In this document: piece after piece, positions 8,562 through 17,764 of the stretch
Layout of the letters: each line of letters starts with the position of its first letter
How positions within the stretch are numbered: the first letter of the stretch is position 1
Assembly: GCF_009873495.1 (NCBI RefSeq)
Contig: NZ_CP046703.1
Coordinates: 3,062,501-3,126,500 of the forward strand
Direction: 5' to 3'
Length of the DNA: 64,000 nt
DNA from: Nostoc sp. ATCC 53789
GTDB lineage: Bacteria; Cyanobacteriota; Cyanobacteriia; Cyanobacteriales; Nostocaceae
Program-made: the position numbers and the translations under genes
The notes under the pieces: generated by a model
Database searches by the model: none
Told to the model about the DNA's origin: nothing
What the model saw: only the letters and a program-made list of their open reading frames with translations

Positions 8562-9977
8562 CTAACGAGAGCATCCCACTTTGATGATTTTCCCTTTTAA
8601 ACGATAGGTAACAGATCCACAAGCAAAACCTAACAAATCAGACTCTGCATAAGTTTGCATAGGCAGATTTTGTTTATCTAGTCGCCATTTCCAATTGCCA
8701 GATATTTTTTCTAAAGTGGGATACTTTTTTAAAAACTGTGAGTCTGCAACAATATCGTGAGTTCCCTTAAGACTTACCTTAGAACGATTAAGGTATATAT
8801 TGTAATCGTAAATAACGTTTTTATTTTTATTAATACTATTAACAGCTTTGCCAGGATAAGCATAAAGAATGTTCCTTAAAATCCTGACATCAGATGAGAC
8901 ATTAGCAAATATTTGCCCATCTTTAATTTCGGGACTTTGATTATTTAAAACAGCAGTATTATTTACAATATCAACATGATCGCTTAAAAATGTATGAATA
9001 CCTGAACCACCATTATTAAATGTAAGATTGTTTTTAACTAAAGTGCGTCCTTTATATACACCCAACTTTGAGTTATTTTGATTATTTCTTGATGTATCGA
9101 TAATAATGCCATTACCATCTGTGATCTTTCCGACTGCAATCCAAGGGATGAACATGCGATTGTTATAGGTCTTGTTGTTGGTTACAAACATCTTGTATCC
9201 CCGATTTTTGTCAAAATTCCAATTGCTCAACATGGAAATACCACTGCAACCATAAACACTGTACCAGGCATTATCGAACACCACGTTATTATTTATTGTC
9301 ACGTAGTCTGATTCAATGGTTGAAATGCCTGCTCCTCCACACTTGTGTACCTTGTTGTTGACAATACGTATATGGTGAGTATGACCACTTTTTCGTCCAT
9401 CTACGTTGATGCAGTTTCCATTAGTGAGGGGGTTTAGTTTGTTAGTTTTCTGACTCATTGCATAATCTAGGGTTACATTGTCATTGTTCCCTATGACTTC
9501 AAGCCCATTTATCTCAATATATGACGCTCCACTGTGAATCAAAATTCCATTCCATCCATTGTGCTTAATTTTCGGACGATGCCCAGGATATGCTTTAAAC
9601 TTAATCCATGCGTTTGCTTTTCCAGAGCGAGTAATAGATACTACCTGCCCATTTGGGCTTGCATTCCTGTACACTCCGTTCATAATCAGTACGGTGTCCC
9701 CAGGATTGGTCCGATTTGCTGCCTTTTGAATTGTCCTAAAGGGGGATGAATTAGAGAGTCCGCTATTTGTGTCGTTTCCAGTACCACTAACATAGTATGT
9801 TTTCGGTGTCGTCTTAGTGCTGATTAGCTGGCGACTGGATAAGATCATTTCCTTGTTAGTAGATACTTGATGGACGTTTTCAACTAAAGATACTTTTATA
9901 TTTTCTCCCTTAGCCAAGAGACTCAATACTAAGGGAATTGCAAAGTATGCACTTAAGTTGAAACCTGTAATTACCAC
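8562..9977 (-). CDS. Secreted right-handed beta-helix protein (DUF1565/pectate-lyase-like)
   Basis: Starts with GTG at 9977, preceded by AAGGAG at good spacing; no ATG is in frame upstream. The 471 residues begin with a hydrophobic signal-like segment (SAYFAIPLVLSLLAKG), then the block TYYVSGTGNDTNSGLSNSS with PFRTIQKAA and GDTVLIMNGVY that is typical of DUF1565/polysaccharide-lyase-like beta helices. Many Asn-rich coils follow (IVNNKVHKCGGAGIS, TINNNVVFDNAW, LVKNNLTFNNGGSGI). Such proteins bind or cleave acidic polysaccharides outside the cell. A catalytic set of residues cannot be assigned with confidence. A hairpin GTGGGATG/CATCCCAC spans the stop codon. Confidence 0.82.
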   Translation of the reverse strand: MVITGFNLSAYFAIPLVLSLLAKGENIKVSLVENVHQVSTNKEMILSSRQLISTKTTPKTYYVSGTGNDTNSGLSNSSPFRTIQKAANRTNPGDTVLIMNGVYRNASPNGQVVSITRSGKANAWIKFKAYPGHRPKIKHNGWNGILIHSGASYIEINGLEVIGNNDNVTLDYAMSQKTNKLNPLTNGNCINVDGRKSGHTHHIRIVNNKVHKCGGAGISTIESDYVTINNNVVFDNAWYSVYGCSGISMLSNWNFDKNRGYKMFVTNNKTYNNRMFIPWIAVGKITDGNGIIIDTSRNNQNNSKLGVYKGRTLVKNNLTFNNGGSGIHTFLSDHVDIVNNTAVLNNQSPEIKDGQIFANVSSDVRILRNILYAYPGKAVNSINKNKNVIYDYNIYLNRSKVSLKGTHDIVADSQFLKKYPTLEKISGNWKWRLDKQNLPMQTYAESDLLGFACGSVTYRLKGKIIKVGCSR

Positions 9978-10077
9978 AAGAAATGGCTCCTTGTTCGGGA
10001 CTACTTAACAAAAATATCAGGATATTCAGTGATTTTGAATGCTCTTTTGAATACAAAATACAATAAAGTCGACTTTC

Positions 10078-10707
10078 CTAGCTCCCCCGATTTCCATCTT
10101 GTCCATAAGCTTGCCAAGCCAAGTCTACCAATCCATCAACGATCGCAGCTGCGACAACTGCATTACCTTTACGACTCTCAATTGTAATATGGGGAACTAA
10201 GGAGTCTTGTAAACGCGCTTTCGCTTCATCAACATTGACAAATCCTACTGGAGTCGCAATTATCAAAGCGGGTCTAATTTCCTCAGCCTCAATTAAATCA
10301 ACTAGTGCTGTTAGTGCTGTTTGTGCTTGACCAATCACAAAAATGCCCTCTGGATAACGCTTTGCTAAGGTTTCGATTCCCCATGCTGCCCGAGTTTTTT
10401 CTTTTTGAGGGCGTGTCAGAGCTTCCATGCTGCAATACACCGGATTAGCAAAGGTGTTTTGAATCTCAGATGCAATACCTACTTGTACCATCGGGACATC
10501 TACCACAATCGTGGTACGTGCGGCTAATGCTGCTGCTCCTGCTTGTAAGGCACGCTCAGAGAAACGAATCAAAGACTTATACTCAAAGTCAGCTGTAGAG
10601 TATATTACCCGCCGCACAATCTCATATTCTGCGGGTGAAAAGACATGATTTTCAATTTCATTATCAATGATTGCTAAACTTTGAGCATCAGTTACGTGCC
10701 ATTCCAT
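10078..10707 (-). CDS. cobH: Precorrin-8X methylmutase
   Basis: CbiC/CobH moves a methyl group from C-11 to C-12 of precorrin-8X to give hydrogenobyrinate, or of the cobalt form in the anaerobic route, in cobalamin synthesis. The 209 residues are full length. Family blocks visible are EYEIVRRVIYSTADFEY, IVVDVPMVQVGI, TRAAWGIE, PEGIFVIGQAQTAL, and LIIATPVGFVNVDEAKARL; the catalytic His region is less clear than usual. No other cobalamin gene is adjacent and no cobalamin riboswitch was recognised upstream. An STRR tract lies just before the gene's promoter region. Confidence 0.93.
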   Translation of the reverse strand: MEWHVTDAQSLAIIDNEIENHVFSPAEYEIVRRVIYSTADFEYKSLIRFSERALQAGAAALAARTTIVVDVPMVQVGIASEIQNTFANPVYCSMEALTRPQKEKTRAAWGIETLAKRYPEGIFVIGQAQTALTALVDLIEAEEIRPALIIATPVGFVNVDEAKARLQDSLVPHITIESRKGNAVVAAAIVDGLVDLAWQAYGQDGNRGS

Positions 10708-10757
10708 TTTTCTTGAGCTTTTTAAATATTAGCTTTCAGCTTATCAGCTTCAGGGAT

Positions 10758-10806
10758 TTAGGAGTTAGGAGTTAGGAGTTAATTAAAAACTCATAACTCC
10801 TAACTC
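10758..10806. repeat. Tandem heptamer repeat (STRR) with inverted copy
   Basis: TTAGGAG is repeated three times at 10758-10778, followed by AACTCATAACTCC and TAACTC, which are inverted copies of the same unit. The arms can fold into a hairpin between cobH and psb32. Such 7-bp tandem repeats are characteristic of heterocyst-forming cyanobacteria. Confidence 0.75.
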
Positions 10807-10811
10807 AGCAC

Positions 10812-11660
10812 TTATAACTCATTACTAGAAGAAGGTCGGCTGAAAACAGGAGATAAGTAGGCAACCAAGACACCGATAATAAAGCCAGAGATATTGCGAA
10901 CTAGAGGTAGCCAGTCGCTTGTACGTGTTACCACTGGGCCAATACCAAAGGCAATAAATAAGATCCCCCATAAAGGTGAGAAAATTAAAGCCCATTGCCA
11001 AGCAAAAACTTGTCCTTTCTCGCGGGGTTGAGCTGCAAATCCACAAATTATCCCACCAATAACTGAGGTAATCAAGGTGAGAATCCATTGCTCTCGTGGT
11101 AGTCCGGGAACAACATTGCAACCACCTTTGAGCAAACAGCCTTTAACAGATTCTAAAGCTTGCAGAATGGCTTGGTCTTCGCCTTGTTCGCGGACAAAGT
11201 ACAAATTACCGAAGCGGGTTTGCAGTTCTATCCAGAATGTCCTGGGTAAAAGTTCATAAACAGCATCGCCGACGCTAAAACTGAGGATGTTACCGCCACG
11301 AGAATCGGCAACTAGTAAAATGCTTTTGTCATCCAAACCCCAATATTTTATAACTGCCCGGCCTGGGGTGCGGTCATACTGGGTCAATACTCGCAGTTTC
11401 CAGCCTGTATCGGCTTCAAACTGTTCTAAATCTTTGACAAGCTTTTCTTCTTGCAGCACAGGCAGAGATTTAGCTAAGTCTACAACTGGGGTAAAGGTGT
11501 CAGGGAGTAACTCAGGATTGTCATAAGCCAATGCTGGGGGAGAATTCATGACCCAAATTGACCCAGCCAGAAAAAAGACTGTAATAGATAGCAGAATTCG
11601 TCGCCAAAAACAAGATTGCATGGACGTTTTTATACAAATATCAACGGTAGAGGTGAACAA
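10812..11660 (-). CDS. psb32: Psb32-like TPM-domain protein of photosystem II repair
   Basis: A membrane-anchored, lumen-facing protein with a signal segment (RRILLSITVFFLAGSIWVMN, ending ALA before YDNPELLPD), a TPM/TLP18.3 domain at about 50-195, and C-terminal hydrophobic segments at about 200-275. The cyanobacterial Psb32 and plant TLP18.3 take part in photosystem II repair. Domain landmarks are FTPVVDLAKSLPVLQEEKL, WGLDDKSILLVADSRGGNIL and FSVGDAVYELLPRTFW. Two starts are possible; the internal ATG at 11621 (MQSCFWRR) gives a more ordinary signal peptide than the one at 11660. It is transcribed in the same direction as cobH, 104 bp away. Confidence 0.85.
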   Translation of the reverse strand: MFTSTVDICIKTSMQSCFWRRILLSITVFFLAGSIWVMNSPPALAYDNPELLPDTFTPVVDLAKSLPVLQEEKLVKDLEQFEADTGWKLRVLTQYDRTPGRAVIKYWGLDDKSILLVADSRGGNILSFSVGDAVYELLPRTFWIELQTRFGNLYFVREQGEDQAILQALESVKGCLLKGGCNVVPGLPREQWILTLITSVIGGIICGFAAQPREKGQVFAWQWALIFSPLWGILFIAFGIGPVVTRTSDWLPLVRNISGFIIGVLVAYLSPVFSRPSSSNEL

Positions 11661-11882
11661 GTTGTTTTAAAAGAGTACGGGAAAAATGATAGTTCTTTAC
11701 ACTTGTTTACTTTACTCTAATCTAAGGGATCAAAGCAAAGCGTTTTTGGGAATAGGGCACTAGAGGGCAGAGGGGCAGGGAGAAGAGCGGAAAGAGATAA
11801 TTTATTATTCTCCCCCTTGTCCTCTGCTCCCCGGCTTCTTTCCTTAGCCGCTAGTCCCTAGTTCCCATAACCTATCCCCAAT

Positions 11883-12422
11883 TCAATCTTCGTCATCAAA
11901 ATTGGTTTCCCAGTTAGCAGCGTCGTCGTAACCTTCGTTAGCGCGGTATACTTCTGTTTTTATGCGGCGATTTTCTTGCCTTAGCACTTCTCGTTCTCGC
12001 AACGTTAGTGGTGGTTGTTCATTGCTTGGCAAGCGATCGCTATTTCGTCTCGTCGGTTTTGGGCGTGTGAAGTTTCTCCAAGCAGCTTTCGCGCCAACAA
12101 AGATGCTGCGTGTACCTACTTGCAGATTTTGAGCCTGAATTCTTGCACTATCAAGGCTTTGATCGACTTGTTTGGCTACTTTACTGGCACTTTTGACACC
12201 TTCACTAACATCATCAGTTAAGTCAGTTATTTCCAAACCAGTTACGCGAATAGCTTCTAGAGTGGGCGGTAACTCTCGTGAGAGTGTATCAAATAGCTTT
12301 TCTGCACTGCGAGCAGCGCGTGCTAACTCTTGCAAAGCGGGTATTGCCGCCACTAAAACCGCAGTCAAGCTTGTGGCGACTAGAAGTAAGGAGAGTCCCA
12401 ACCAAAACAGGGGATCAATCAC
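11883..12422 (-). CDS. YtxG-like (DUF948-type) membrane protein
   Basis: A 179-residue protein with one N-terminal membrane segment (LFWLGLSLLLVATSLTAVLV), then a long helical region where spaced hydrophobic residues suggest coiled coil (LARAARSAEKLFDTLSRELP, VSEGVKSASKVAKQVDQSL), and an acidic tail. This is the layout of DUF948 proteins such as Bacillus YtxG. It lies 11 bp after the YtxH-like gene, so the two are probably co-transcribed, as ytxGH are in Firmicutes. Their biochemical role is not known; in Bacillus the pair is stress induced. Confidence 0.65.
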   Translation of the reverse strand: MIDPLFWLGLSLLLVATSLTAVLVAAIPALQELARAARSAEKLFDTLSRELPPTLEAIRVTGLEITDLTDDVSEGVKSASKVAKQVDQSLDSARIQAQNLQVGTRSIFVGAKAAWRNFTRPKPTRRNSDRLPSNEQPPLTLREREVLRQENRRIKTEVYRANEGYDDAANWETNFDDED

Positions 12423-12433
12423 GGTAATGTCAT

Positions 12434-12784
12434 TTATGAGCGTTCTAATGGCTGGGGAAGATAATCTGAGTCTTCAGGTGATGTTTGCCGCTGTAAGATT
12501 TGGCTTTCCTTCTGAGTGGCATCTACACCTGCTGCGATCGCTTCCCGTAATCGATCTAACGTCTCATCCCAGTTTCGTAGTGCGCTGGCAGAGAGACGAT
12601 CTGCTTGGATTTGCACACTCGTTGATAAATCTTCTGCCAATTCTGGGATAGCATTGGCAGATTTCTTCAAGATTTTACGCGTTTCACGCCCTGTACGTGG
12701 AGCCACGAGCAAACCGGTTAAAGCACCGATGGTAGCTCCCAGCATCAAACCGCCAATAAATACTCCAGAACGGTTATTAGACAT
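12434..12784 (-). CDS. YtxH-domain protein
   Basis: A 116-residue protein whose N-terminus GVFIGGLMLGATIGALTGLL followed by VAPRTGRETRKILKKS is the YtxH signature: a short glycine-rich membrane segment and a basic patch. An amphipathic helical tail follows. It is the first gene of the two-gene unit with the YtxG-like gene. Function unknown; probably an inner or thylakoid membrane stress protein. Upstream, TAGGTGTAAGGAGAGAAACA gives a clear ribosome site. Confidence 0.8.
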   Translation of the reverse strand: MSNNRSGVFIGGLMLGATIGALTGLLVAPRTGRETRKILKKSANAIPELAEDLSTSVQIQADRLSASALRNWDETLDRLREAIAAGVDATQKESQILQRQTSPEDSDYLPQPLERS

Positions 12785-13021
12785 ATTGTTGTTTCTCTCC
12801 TTACACCTATTTTAGGTGTGTTTTCTCTCCTTGTAAGGCTCACCGATTTTATTCAGTTAATCTATCCTGACAAAATATCAGCCAAAAATGTTGCTTTTAT
12901 TCATTAAACATTAAAACCATTAATTACTTATGATTCAAAACTCCCTGGGTTCCTTTCCGTCTGTATCTTTGTACCCTTGTGTCAGCCCTAATTATAAATG
13001 TTCATGTGAACTTGACATAAC

Positions 13022-13357
13022 TCATTTGGCAACAGTTCTTTTCCCGGATATTAACTCTAGCCTGCGAAAATAACGTTGCCAGATTTGCTGTCCTTGCAAA
13101 AGTAGACTGACAATTTGTCGCACTTGTTGGATTTGCATTTTTAGTGCTTGATTTTTCTGCCGTAAGTTATAAATATTCTCCTGGCTGAGATAAATATTTT
13201 CGGGTGCTTTATTTAATACTGTATGAGTACAACTTTCATAAACAGTTAACGTATCTGCTATATATGCTAGCTGCTGCTTGAGTTGCCACACTCGCCAAGC
13301 CACATAGAGTAGTATCAACGAAATGAGGGTATTAACGAGGATAACTAAAATTACCAT
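13022..13357 (-). CDS. Small membrane-anchored coiled-coil protein, unknown
   Basis: A 111-residue protein: one membrane segment at residues 3-22 (ILVILVNTLISLILLYVAWR) followed by a helical, Gln-rich region (LRQKNQALKMQIQQVRQIVS) and a basic end (RYFRRLELISGKRTVAK). I do not recognise the family. Its composition and position after the ytxGH-like pair suggest a membrane-tethered helical protein. Transcribed alone on the minus strand. Confidence 0.6.
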   Translation of the reverse strand: MVILVILVNTLISLILLYVAWRVWQLKQQLAYIADTLTVYESCTHTVLNKAPENIYLSQENIYNLRQKNQALKMQIQQVRQIVSLLLQGQQIWQRYFRRLELISGKRTVAK

Positions 13358-13998
13358 TGTTTATCTTCACCAATATCAGCTTTGAGGAATTGTTCTATAT
13401 ACTTGACTACGAATTTTAGATTTTAGATTTTTTTTGGGGATGAACCAAAAAATCGCCAATTCACCAATTTTGTAACAACTATATGCCCACACCTCGCAAA
13501 ACCACAGCTACAATTGCCTTAGATTCATGACTCGGTTTGCGAAATCAACCCGTATGCTTAAAAAGCCCCAGTTTTACTACGTTTCACTCCTTAACCTGAT
13601 AATCCTAGTCAATTTGCGACCTTTGCGGCATCTAGGCACAATGGCATAGCCCCTTCAATATCCTGTGAGAGAACTACACTACACTCCTTATTGGAAGCTC
13701 CTCAGCATCGCCTTTATTATTGTGCTATTACCTCTACCAGTTTTCCAGTCTGTCGCGTGAAGTTCACTAACATTTTGCTTGCAAAACCTCGCCAGTGCTT
13801 CAAATTGCTGGATGTGCGGTGGAGACAAGGAAAGTGGAAAAGGAAAGAGTCTATTAATTCCTCTTCCCTTATACAATTTTCCTAGCCGATGGCTTGTCCC
13901 TCTTCCCTTAACCTTCTTTTTGAAGGCTTATCCCTGGTATTTCACTAATTCGTTACTAATAATGATTACTTTTTCTCTATATCCAGTAGAAGGTAAGG
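13358..13998. other. Gene-free stretch upstream of the metal-binding lipoprotein gene
   Basis: No convincing gene. Short open frames on both strands around 13690-13900 lack ribosome sites and family features. Pieces such as GGAAAAGGAAAGAG and CTTTCC-type tracts look like low-complexity repeat matter. I see no Mn- or Zn-box that I can support. Confidence 0.45.
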
Positions 13999-14991
13999 AT
14001 GTCAAAAAAATTACCATCAACTAATTCCTTCCGAGCCATTTTAGTTGCTTTGACAATTGGATTTATTGGGTGTGGAAATCAAGCTGCAAGAACTGCATTC
14101 ACTCAAACTACCACCCCGGTAAATGAGAACCTTCCTCAAGTTGTAGCAACAACAAGTGTACTATGTGATTTAACCAAGCAAGTTGCCGGGAATACAGTTA
14201 ACCTCACCTGCTTAATTGAGCCTAGTGCCGATCCTCATACTTATAAACCAAAGCCGGAAGATCGTAGAGCTATTGAGCAAGCTAATCTTATTCTCTATAG
14301 TGGCTATAATTTAGAACCAAATCTGATCAAATTAATTAAAGCCACTAAAAGCACTGTACCGAGAATAGCCGTTGGGCAACTTGCGGTATCTAAGCCACAA
14401 AAATTTCAGAAAGACGGCAAGAATTTAATTAATCCTCATCTGTGGCACAATACCAAGAATGCTATCAGAATGGTGGAGGTAATTAATAGTAATCTGAGAA
14501 AATTAGAATCTAGTGATGCAGAAACTTATAACAGCAATACCAAAAAAATTACAAATGAACTCACTCAGCTAGATAGTTGGATTAAGTCAAGAATTACGAG
14601 TATTCCTACCAAAAAACGTAAGTTAGTTACAACATCTAATGCATTGAGTTATTACGCTAAAGCATACGGTATTCCATTAGCAGGAGGATTACAAAGTATT
14701 AGTACTGACGAAAACTTAACAGCAACACGAATGAAAACTTTGGTTGCAAATATTAAACGAACTCAAGTCTCAACAATTTTTTCTGAAGCGGCAACTAACG
14801 AGAATTCACTTCAATCTGTAGCGAAAGCTGCTGAAGTTAAAATTTCTGATAGAAAGTTATATGTTGAGGGGCTTGGTGAACCAGGAACCGAGGCAGATAC
14901 TTATCAGAAAATGATGATCGCCAATACACGCACAATTGTAGAAGAATTAGGAGGAACATATTTAATGTTTCAAGCGAGAGCTGCTAATTAG
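13999..14991 (+). CDS. Mn/Zn ABC transporter substrate-binding lipoprotein (ZnuA/MntC type)
   Basis: A 330-residue cluster A-I binding protein: lipoprotein signal with lipobox ending in Cys25 (IGFIGCG), then QVVATTSVLCDLTKQVAGN, DPHTYKPKPED with ligand His80, and NPHLWHN with ligand His147. Homologues bind Mn or Zn and deliver it to an ABC permease. Odd: the third ligand, normally His or Glu in a TTHDA/TSEG-type motif, is Ser213 (TTSNALSYYA), and the fourth, usually Asp, is Glu290 (YVEGLGE). No permease or ATPase gene is adjacent. It may bind metal weakly, bind another metal, or be a paralogue in decay; the frame is intact. Confidence 0.85.
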   Translation: MSKKLPSTNSFRAILVALTIGFIGCGNQAARTAFTQTTTPVNENLPQVVATTSVLCDLTKQVAGNTVNLTCLIEPSADPHTYKPKPEDRRAIEQANLILYSGYNLEPNLIKLIKATKSTVPRIAVGQLAVSKPQKFQKDGKNLINPHLWHNTKNAIRMVEVINSNLRKLESSDAETYNSNTKKITNELTQLDSWIKSRITSIPTKKRKLVTTSNALSYYAKAYGIPLAGGLQSISTDENLTATRMKTLVANIKRTQVSTIFSEAATNENSLQSVAKAAEVKISDRKLYVEGLGEPGTEADTYQKMMIANTRTIVEELGGTYLMFQARAAN

Positions 14992-15014
14992 TTACAATTT
15001 ACATTAATGAATCA

Positions 15015-15068
15015 GATAAACCGAAGTTTTTTAGATTACAGTAAATTCGGTTTATCAGCCTCTTTTTT
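15015..15068 (+). terminator. Rho-independent terminator after the metal-binding protein gene
   Basis: Perfect 11-bp arms GATAAACCGAA (15015-15025) and TTCGGTTTATC (15046-15056), followed by AGCC and a run ending in TTTTTT at 15063-15068. It sits 24 bp after the stop codon and just before the convergent DUF4330 gene. Confidence 0.75.
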
Positions 15069-15087
15069 CAAGATGAGCAGATGAATG

Positions 15088-15621
15088 TTATTTGTCTTTT
15101 AATCTGATATCAATAACAGTTGCATTGAAGTTGTAATTAAAGCCTTCCAACTCAAATGGCATTCCAATTTTAACTTTACTGTTACCTAGAACTGGGCCAT
15201 TGTCAGTAACCTGGGCTTTACCATCTAGAGTCAAAAGCAAATCTGTACTAAAATTGTTGGTTTTTGGATCTGGTAATTCTTTTACACTACCATCAGGTTG
15301 GAAAACATTGACTGTTCTAGGTAGCTGTTGAATGGATTTAATTTCAATCTGCCCATAAGGTTGATTGCGGATAATCACATTAGTCTTTCCACCTTTTTTT
15401 AAACCTTGGTTAAATAATTGCTCAGGGTCACGGACATTCAAGCCACGAACTACTAAGTCTACTTCTATAGGTATTGTTTTCGCACCAACTTGGGCAACAG
15501 AACCAGAAGTTCCAGGAAAGACAAAGATGCCAAATATAACTAGCAGAATTACTAGGGCAGCACCTAAATCTAGGAGATTGATTTTGCCGAACAAGCGACC
15601 TTTTGAATCTAAAATAGCCAT
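15088..15621 (-). CDS. DUF4330-domain membrane protein
   Basis: The start at 15621 (MAILDSKGRLFGKINLLDLG) is chosen because the DUF4330 consensus begins there; an ATG 43 codons upstream would add an uncharacteristic leader. The 177-residue protein has one membrane segment (AALVILLVIFGIFVF) and a periplasmic or lumenal beta-rich domain (VDLVVRGLNVRDPEQLF, VIIRNQPYGQIEIKSI). Widespread in cyanobacteria, role unknown. It converges on the metal-binding protein gene. Confidence 0.85.
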   Translation of the reverse strand: MAILDSKGRLFGKINLLDLGAALVILLVIFGIFVFPGTSGSVAQVGAKTIPIEVDLVVRGLNVRDPEQLFNQGLKKGGKTNVIIRNQPYGQIEIKSIQQLPRTVNVFQPDGSVKELPDPKTNNFSTDLLLTLDGKAQVTDNGPVLGNSKVKIGMPFELEGFNYNFNATVIDIRLKDK

Positions 15622-16002
15622 AAAAATTTTTCCGAGGTAATAGCGAAGTAACTGATTGTAGCAAGAAGGTTTTTGATGGAAACGGCAATTTTCCCTATTT
15701 GGTAATAACTCAAAGTGGCTAGGCATTGCGGTTATGCGACAGTTTATCACGAGTTCGTGCGATCGCTAACCCTCAAGCTTTTACCCATTAAGACTGATGC
15801 ACCCAGAAAGTAATATCTCGTGTTTAAGCCTATCTCTAGAGGGAATCTCTAGACCCTCACAATTCGGTAGATTTGCTTAAGTATTAGCTGTATCACAACT
15901 CATTTGTTCTTGAGTTAAGAATGCAACTTAGAATACTTTAAATCCGTCTCATAATTTATCTCATCACTTTATGTTCTCCCGAAATAATCTTTAAAGCGTA
16001 TT

Positions 16003-16866
16003 ATGTTGAATTGGAAAGGTTTTGTTGCAAGTTACCGTGTGTGGCGGCGTAGCTGGTTTTATCCCCTAATTTCGGTGGTAGTCGCCCTGAGTTTGTGTCT
16101 GAGTACACCCTTGCCTGGAAGAACTTTAGACTTCTTGCCTCTTATATTGCAGGGAGTCCAGGTACTTCAGCTTTCTAATATATCCGATCGCCAGGAAACT
16201 GATATTGGCAAGCAGATTAATCAGCAAATACTGGGGGGTCAAGTCAAACTTTACCGGAATGCTGAAGTTAATCGCTATGTAGAACAAATTGGTCGGCGTT
16301 TAGCAGCTAATAGCGATCGCCCCAACCTTCCCTTCACCTTCCAAGTCGTTGAAGATGATGCGATTAATGCCTTTGCAACTTTAGGAGGCTATGTATATGT
16401 CCACACAGGTTTGCTGAAAACCGCAGACAATGAAGCGGAACTTGCAAGTGTCATCGCCCATGAAATTGGTCATATTGGCGGGAAGCACTTAGTTAAACAG
16501 ATGCGGCAAAAGGCAGTCGCTAGTGGTTTAGCAACAGCAACTGGTTTAGATCGCAATACAGCAGTGAATATTGGTGTAGAACTTGCCTTGAATCGTCCTC
16601 GTAGTCGTCAAGATGAATTTGATGCCGATCAAAGAGGGCTACGAACCTTGACACGCGCTGGGTATGCCCAGTCTGGGATGGTTTCTTTTATGCAAAAGCT
16701 ACTGAAAAAGGGTGGTTCTACTCCGACATTTTTGAGTACACACCCCGGAACTAGCGATCGCATTGAAGGTCTTAGACGCGCAATCAATTCCCAACCTAGT
16801 AATGCAAATTATGGGCTGGATAATGCTAGTTATAAAGCTAATATTCGACCTTTAGTAAGGTCTTGA
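16003..16866 (+). CDS. Exported M48-family zinc metalloprotease
   Basis: A 287-residue protease with an N-terminal signal or anchor segment (WFYPLISVVVALSLCLSTPL, 18-37) and a peptidase M48 domain. The zinc site HEIGH lies at 153-157 inside SVIAHEIGHIGGKH, and the third ligand Glu205 is in RQDEFDADQRG. The layout is that of the BepA/LoiP-type envelope proteases, which degrade or help assemble outer-membrane proteins. The STHPGTSDRI block near the end is typical of the family. Single gene; a short dispersed repeat follows the stop codon. Confidence 0.9.
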   Translation: MLNWKGFVASYRVWRRSWFYPLISVVVALSLCLSTPLPGRTLDFLPLILQGVQVLQLSNISDRQETDIGKQINQQILGGQVKLYRNAEVNRYVEQIGRRLAANSDRPNLPFTFQVVEDDAINAFATLGGYVYVHTGLLKTADNEAELASVIAHEIGHIGGKHLVKQMRQKAVASGLATATGLDRNTAVNIGVELALNRPRSRQDEFDADQRGLRTLTRAGYAQSGMVSFMQKLLKKGGSTPTFLSTHPGTSDRIEGLRRAINSQPSNANYGLDNASYKANIRPLVRS

Positions 16867-16886
16867 CGGAATGGGGAACTTGTACT

Positions 16887-16921
16887 GAGCGCAGCCGTTC
16901 GCGTAGCGTCTCGCAGAGAAG
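16887..16921 (+). repeat. Small dispersed repeat
   Basis: GC-rich tract GAGCGCAGCCGTTCGCGTAG followed by CGTCTCGCAGAGAAGT, standing out from the flanking low-complexity G-rich sequence. The same core (GTTCGCG.AGCGTCTC) recurs near 40610. It belongs to the small dispersed repeats common between Nostoc genes. Confidence 0.65.
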
Positions 16922-17008
16922 TATGGGGAATGGGGAATTGGGCATTGCTTATTCCCCTTATCTCCCTCATCTTCCACATCTTTCCCTCCGCCTCATCTCA
17001 AATATTGT

Positions 17009-17764
17009 TTAATTTTTATTGCGGCGATCGACTTTGATTTTGCCTGGATTAACGGTAATTACAGCCTCTTCTAAAGGCAGGGCACGGATATAATTTTTAA
17101 AAATGTTAACTTGATAAACTAGGTTATTCGTGACATCTAGTGCGGTCAACCAGCCACTCCGGGGATGATAAGCGCCAGTATCTATGTCTAGCCATCCCTG
17201 TCCTTGTGCCAGTTTCCCAGGAGAAACACCAGGCAGAGTAAAAGTAATTGTGTGACCGATGATAATAAGCTTATCTGGAAAGTAAGGTTTTTCGATGCTG
17301 TGAAATTCCTCTCGTATCCAGCACAGTTGATCGGCAGTTTGTTCTGTCACCGACTTAGAAGGGTCAACACCAGCATGAGTTAACCAAATATCCCCCAAGT
17401 CGAGATATGTAGGCAAACTCTTGAACCAATCCAGATGGTCATCGGGGATTGAAGCCTCGTGGTAACTGGCTACGGTAGCTTGCCCTCCACTGTACAACCA
17501 TGCTTGCATCGTCGGGGAGGAAGTTTTTTCATTAGTCAGAATGTTTAATAACATCTGCTCATGATTTCCCAGCAAACATTGGTAGTTATGTCGTTTGACA
17601 AAATTAACTACTTGTGAACTATGAGGCCCGCGATCAATTAAGTCTCCCAAAAAATAGATTTGATCATCTGACGTGGGGGCGATCGCCTCCAACAAAGTCA
17701 TCAAACCTTCATAGTGTCCATGTACATCCCCAATTACTATTCGTCTGGGGCTAGTTTCGCTCAT
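17009..17764 (-). CDS. PPP-family Ser/Thr phosphatase (ApaH/PrpE-like)
   Basis: A 251-residue cytoplasmic metallophosphoesterase. The three PPP signatures are present: GDVHGH (12-17), GDLIDRGP (41-48) and GNHEQ (66-70), with the downstream HAGVDPS and GHT metal-binding His residues. Members remove phosphate from proteins or hydrolyse diadenosine tetraphosphate; the sequence alone does not decide between these. Single gene on the minus strand. Confidence 0.88.
   Translation of the reverse strand: MSETSPRRIVIGDVHGHYEGLMTLLEAIAPTSDDQIYFLGDLIDRGPHSSQVVNFVKRHNYQCLLGNHEQMLLNILTNEKTSSPTMQAWLYSGGQATVASYHEASIPDDHLDWFKSLPTYLDLGDIWLTHAGVDPSKSVTEQTADQLCWIREEFHSIEKPYFPDKLIIIGHTITFTLPGVSPGKLAQGQGWLDIDTGAYHPRSGWLTALDVTNNLVYQVNIFKNYIRALPLEEAVITVNPGKIKVDRRNKN

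Noticed and set aside
15621..15750. N-terminal extension of the DUF4330 protein
   Set aside because: Residues before MAILDSKGRL are not signal-like and the family begins at that Met.
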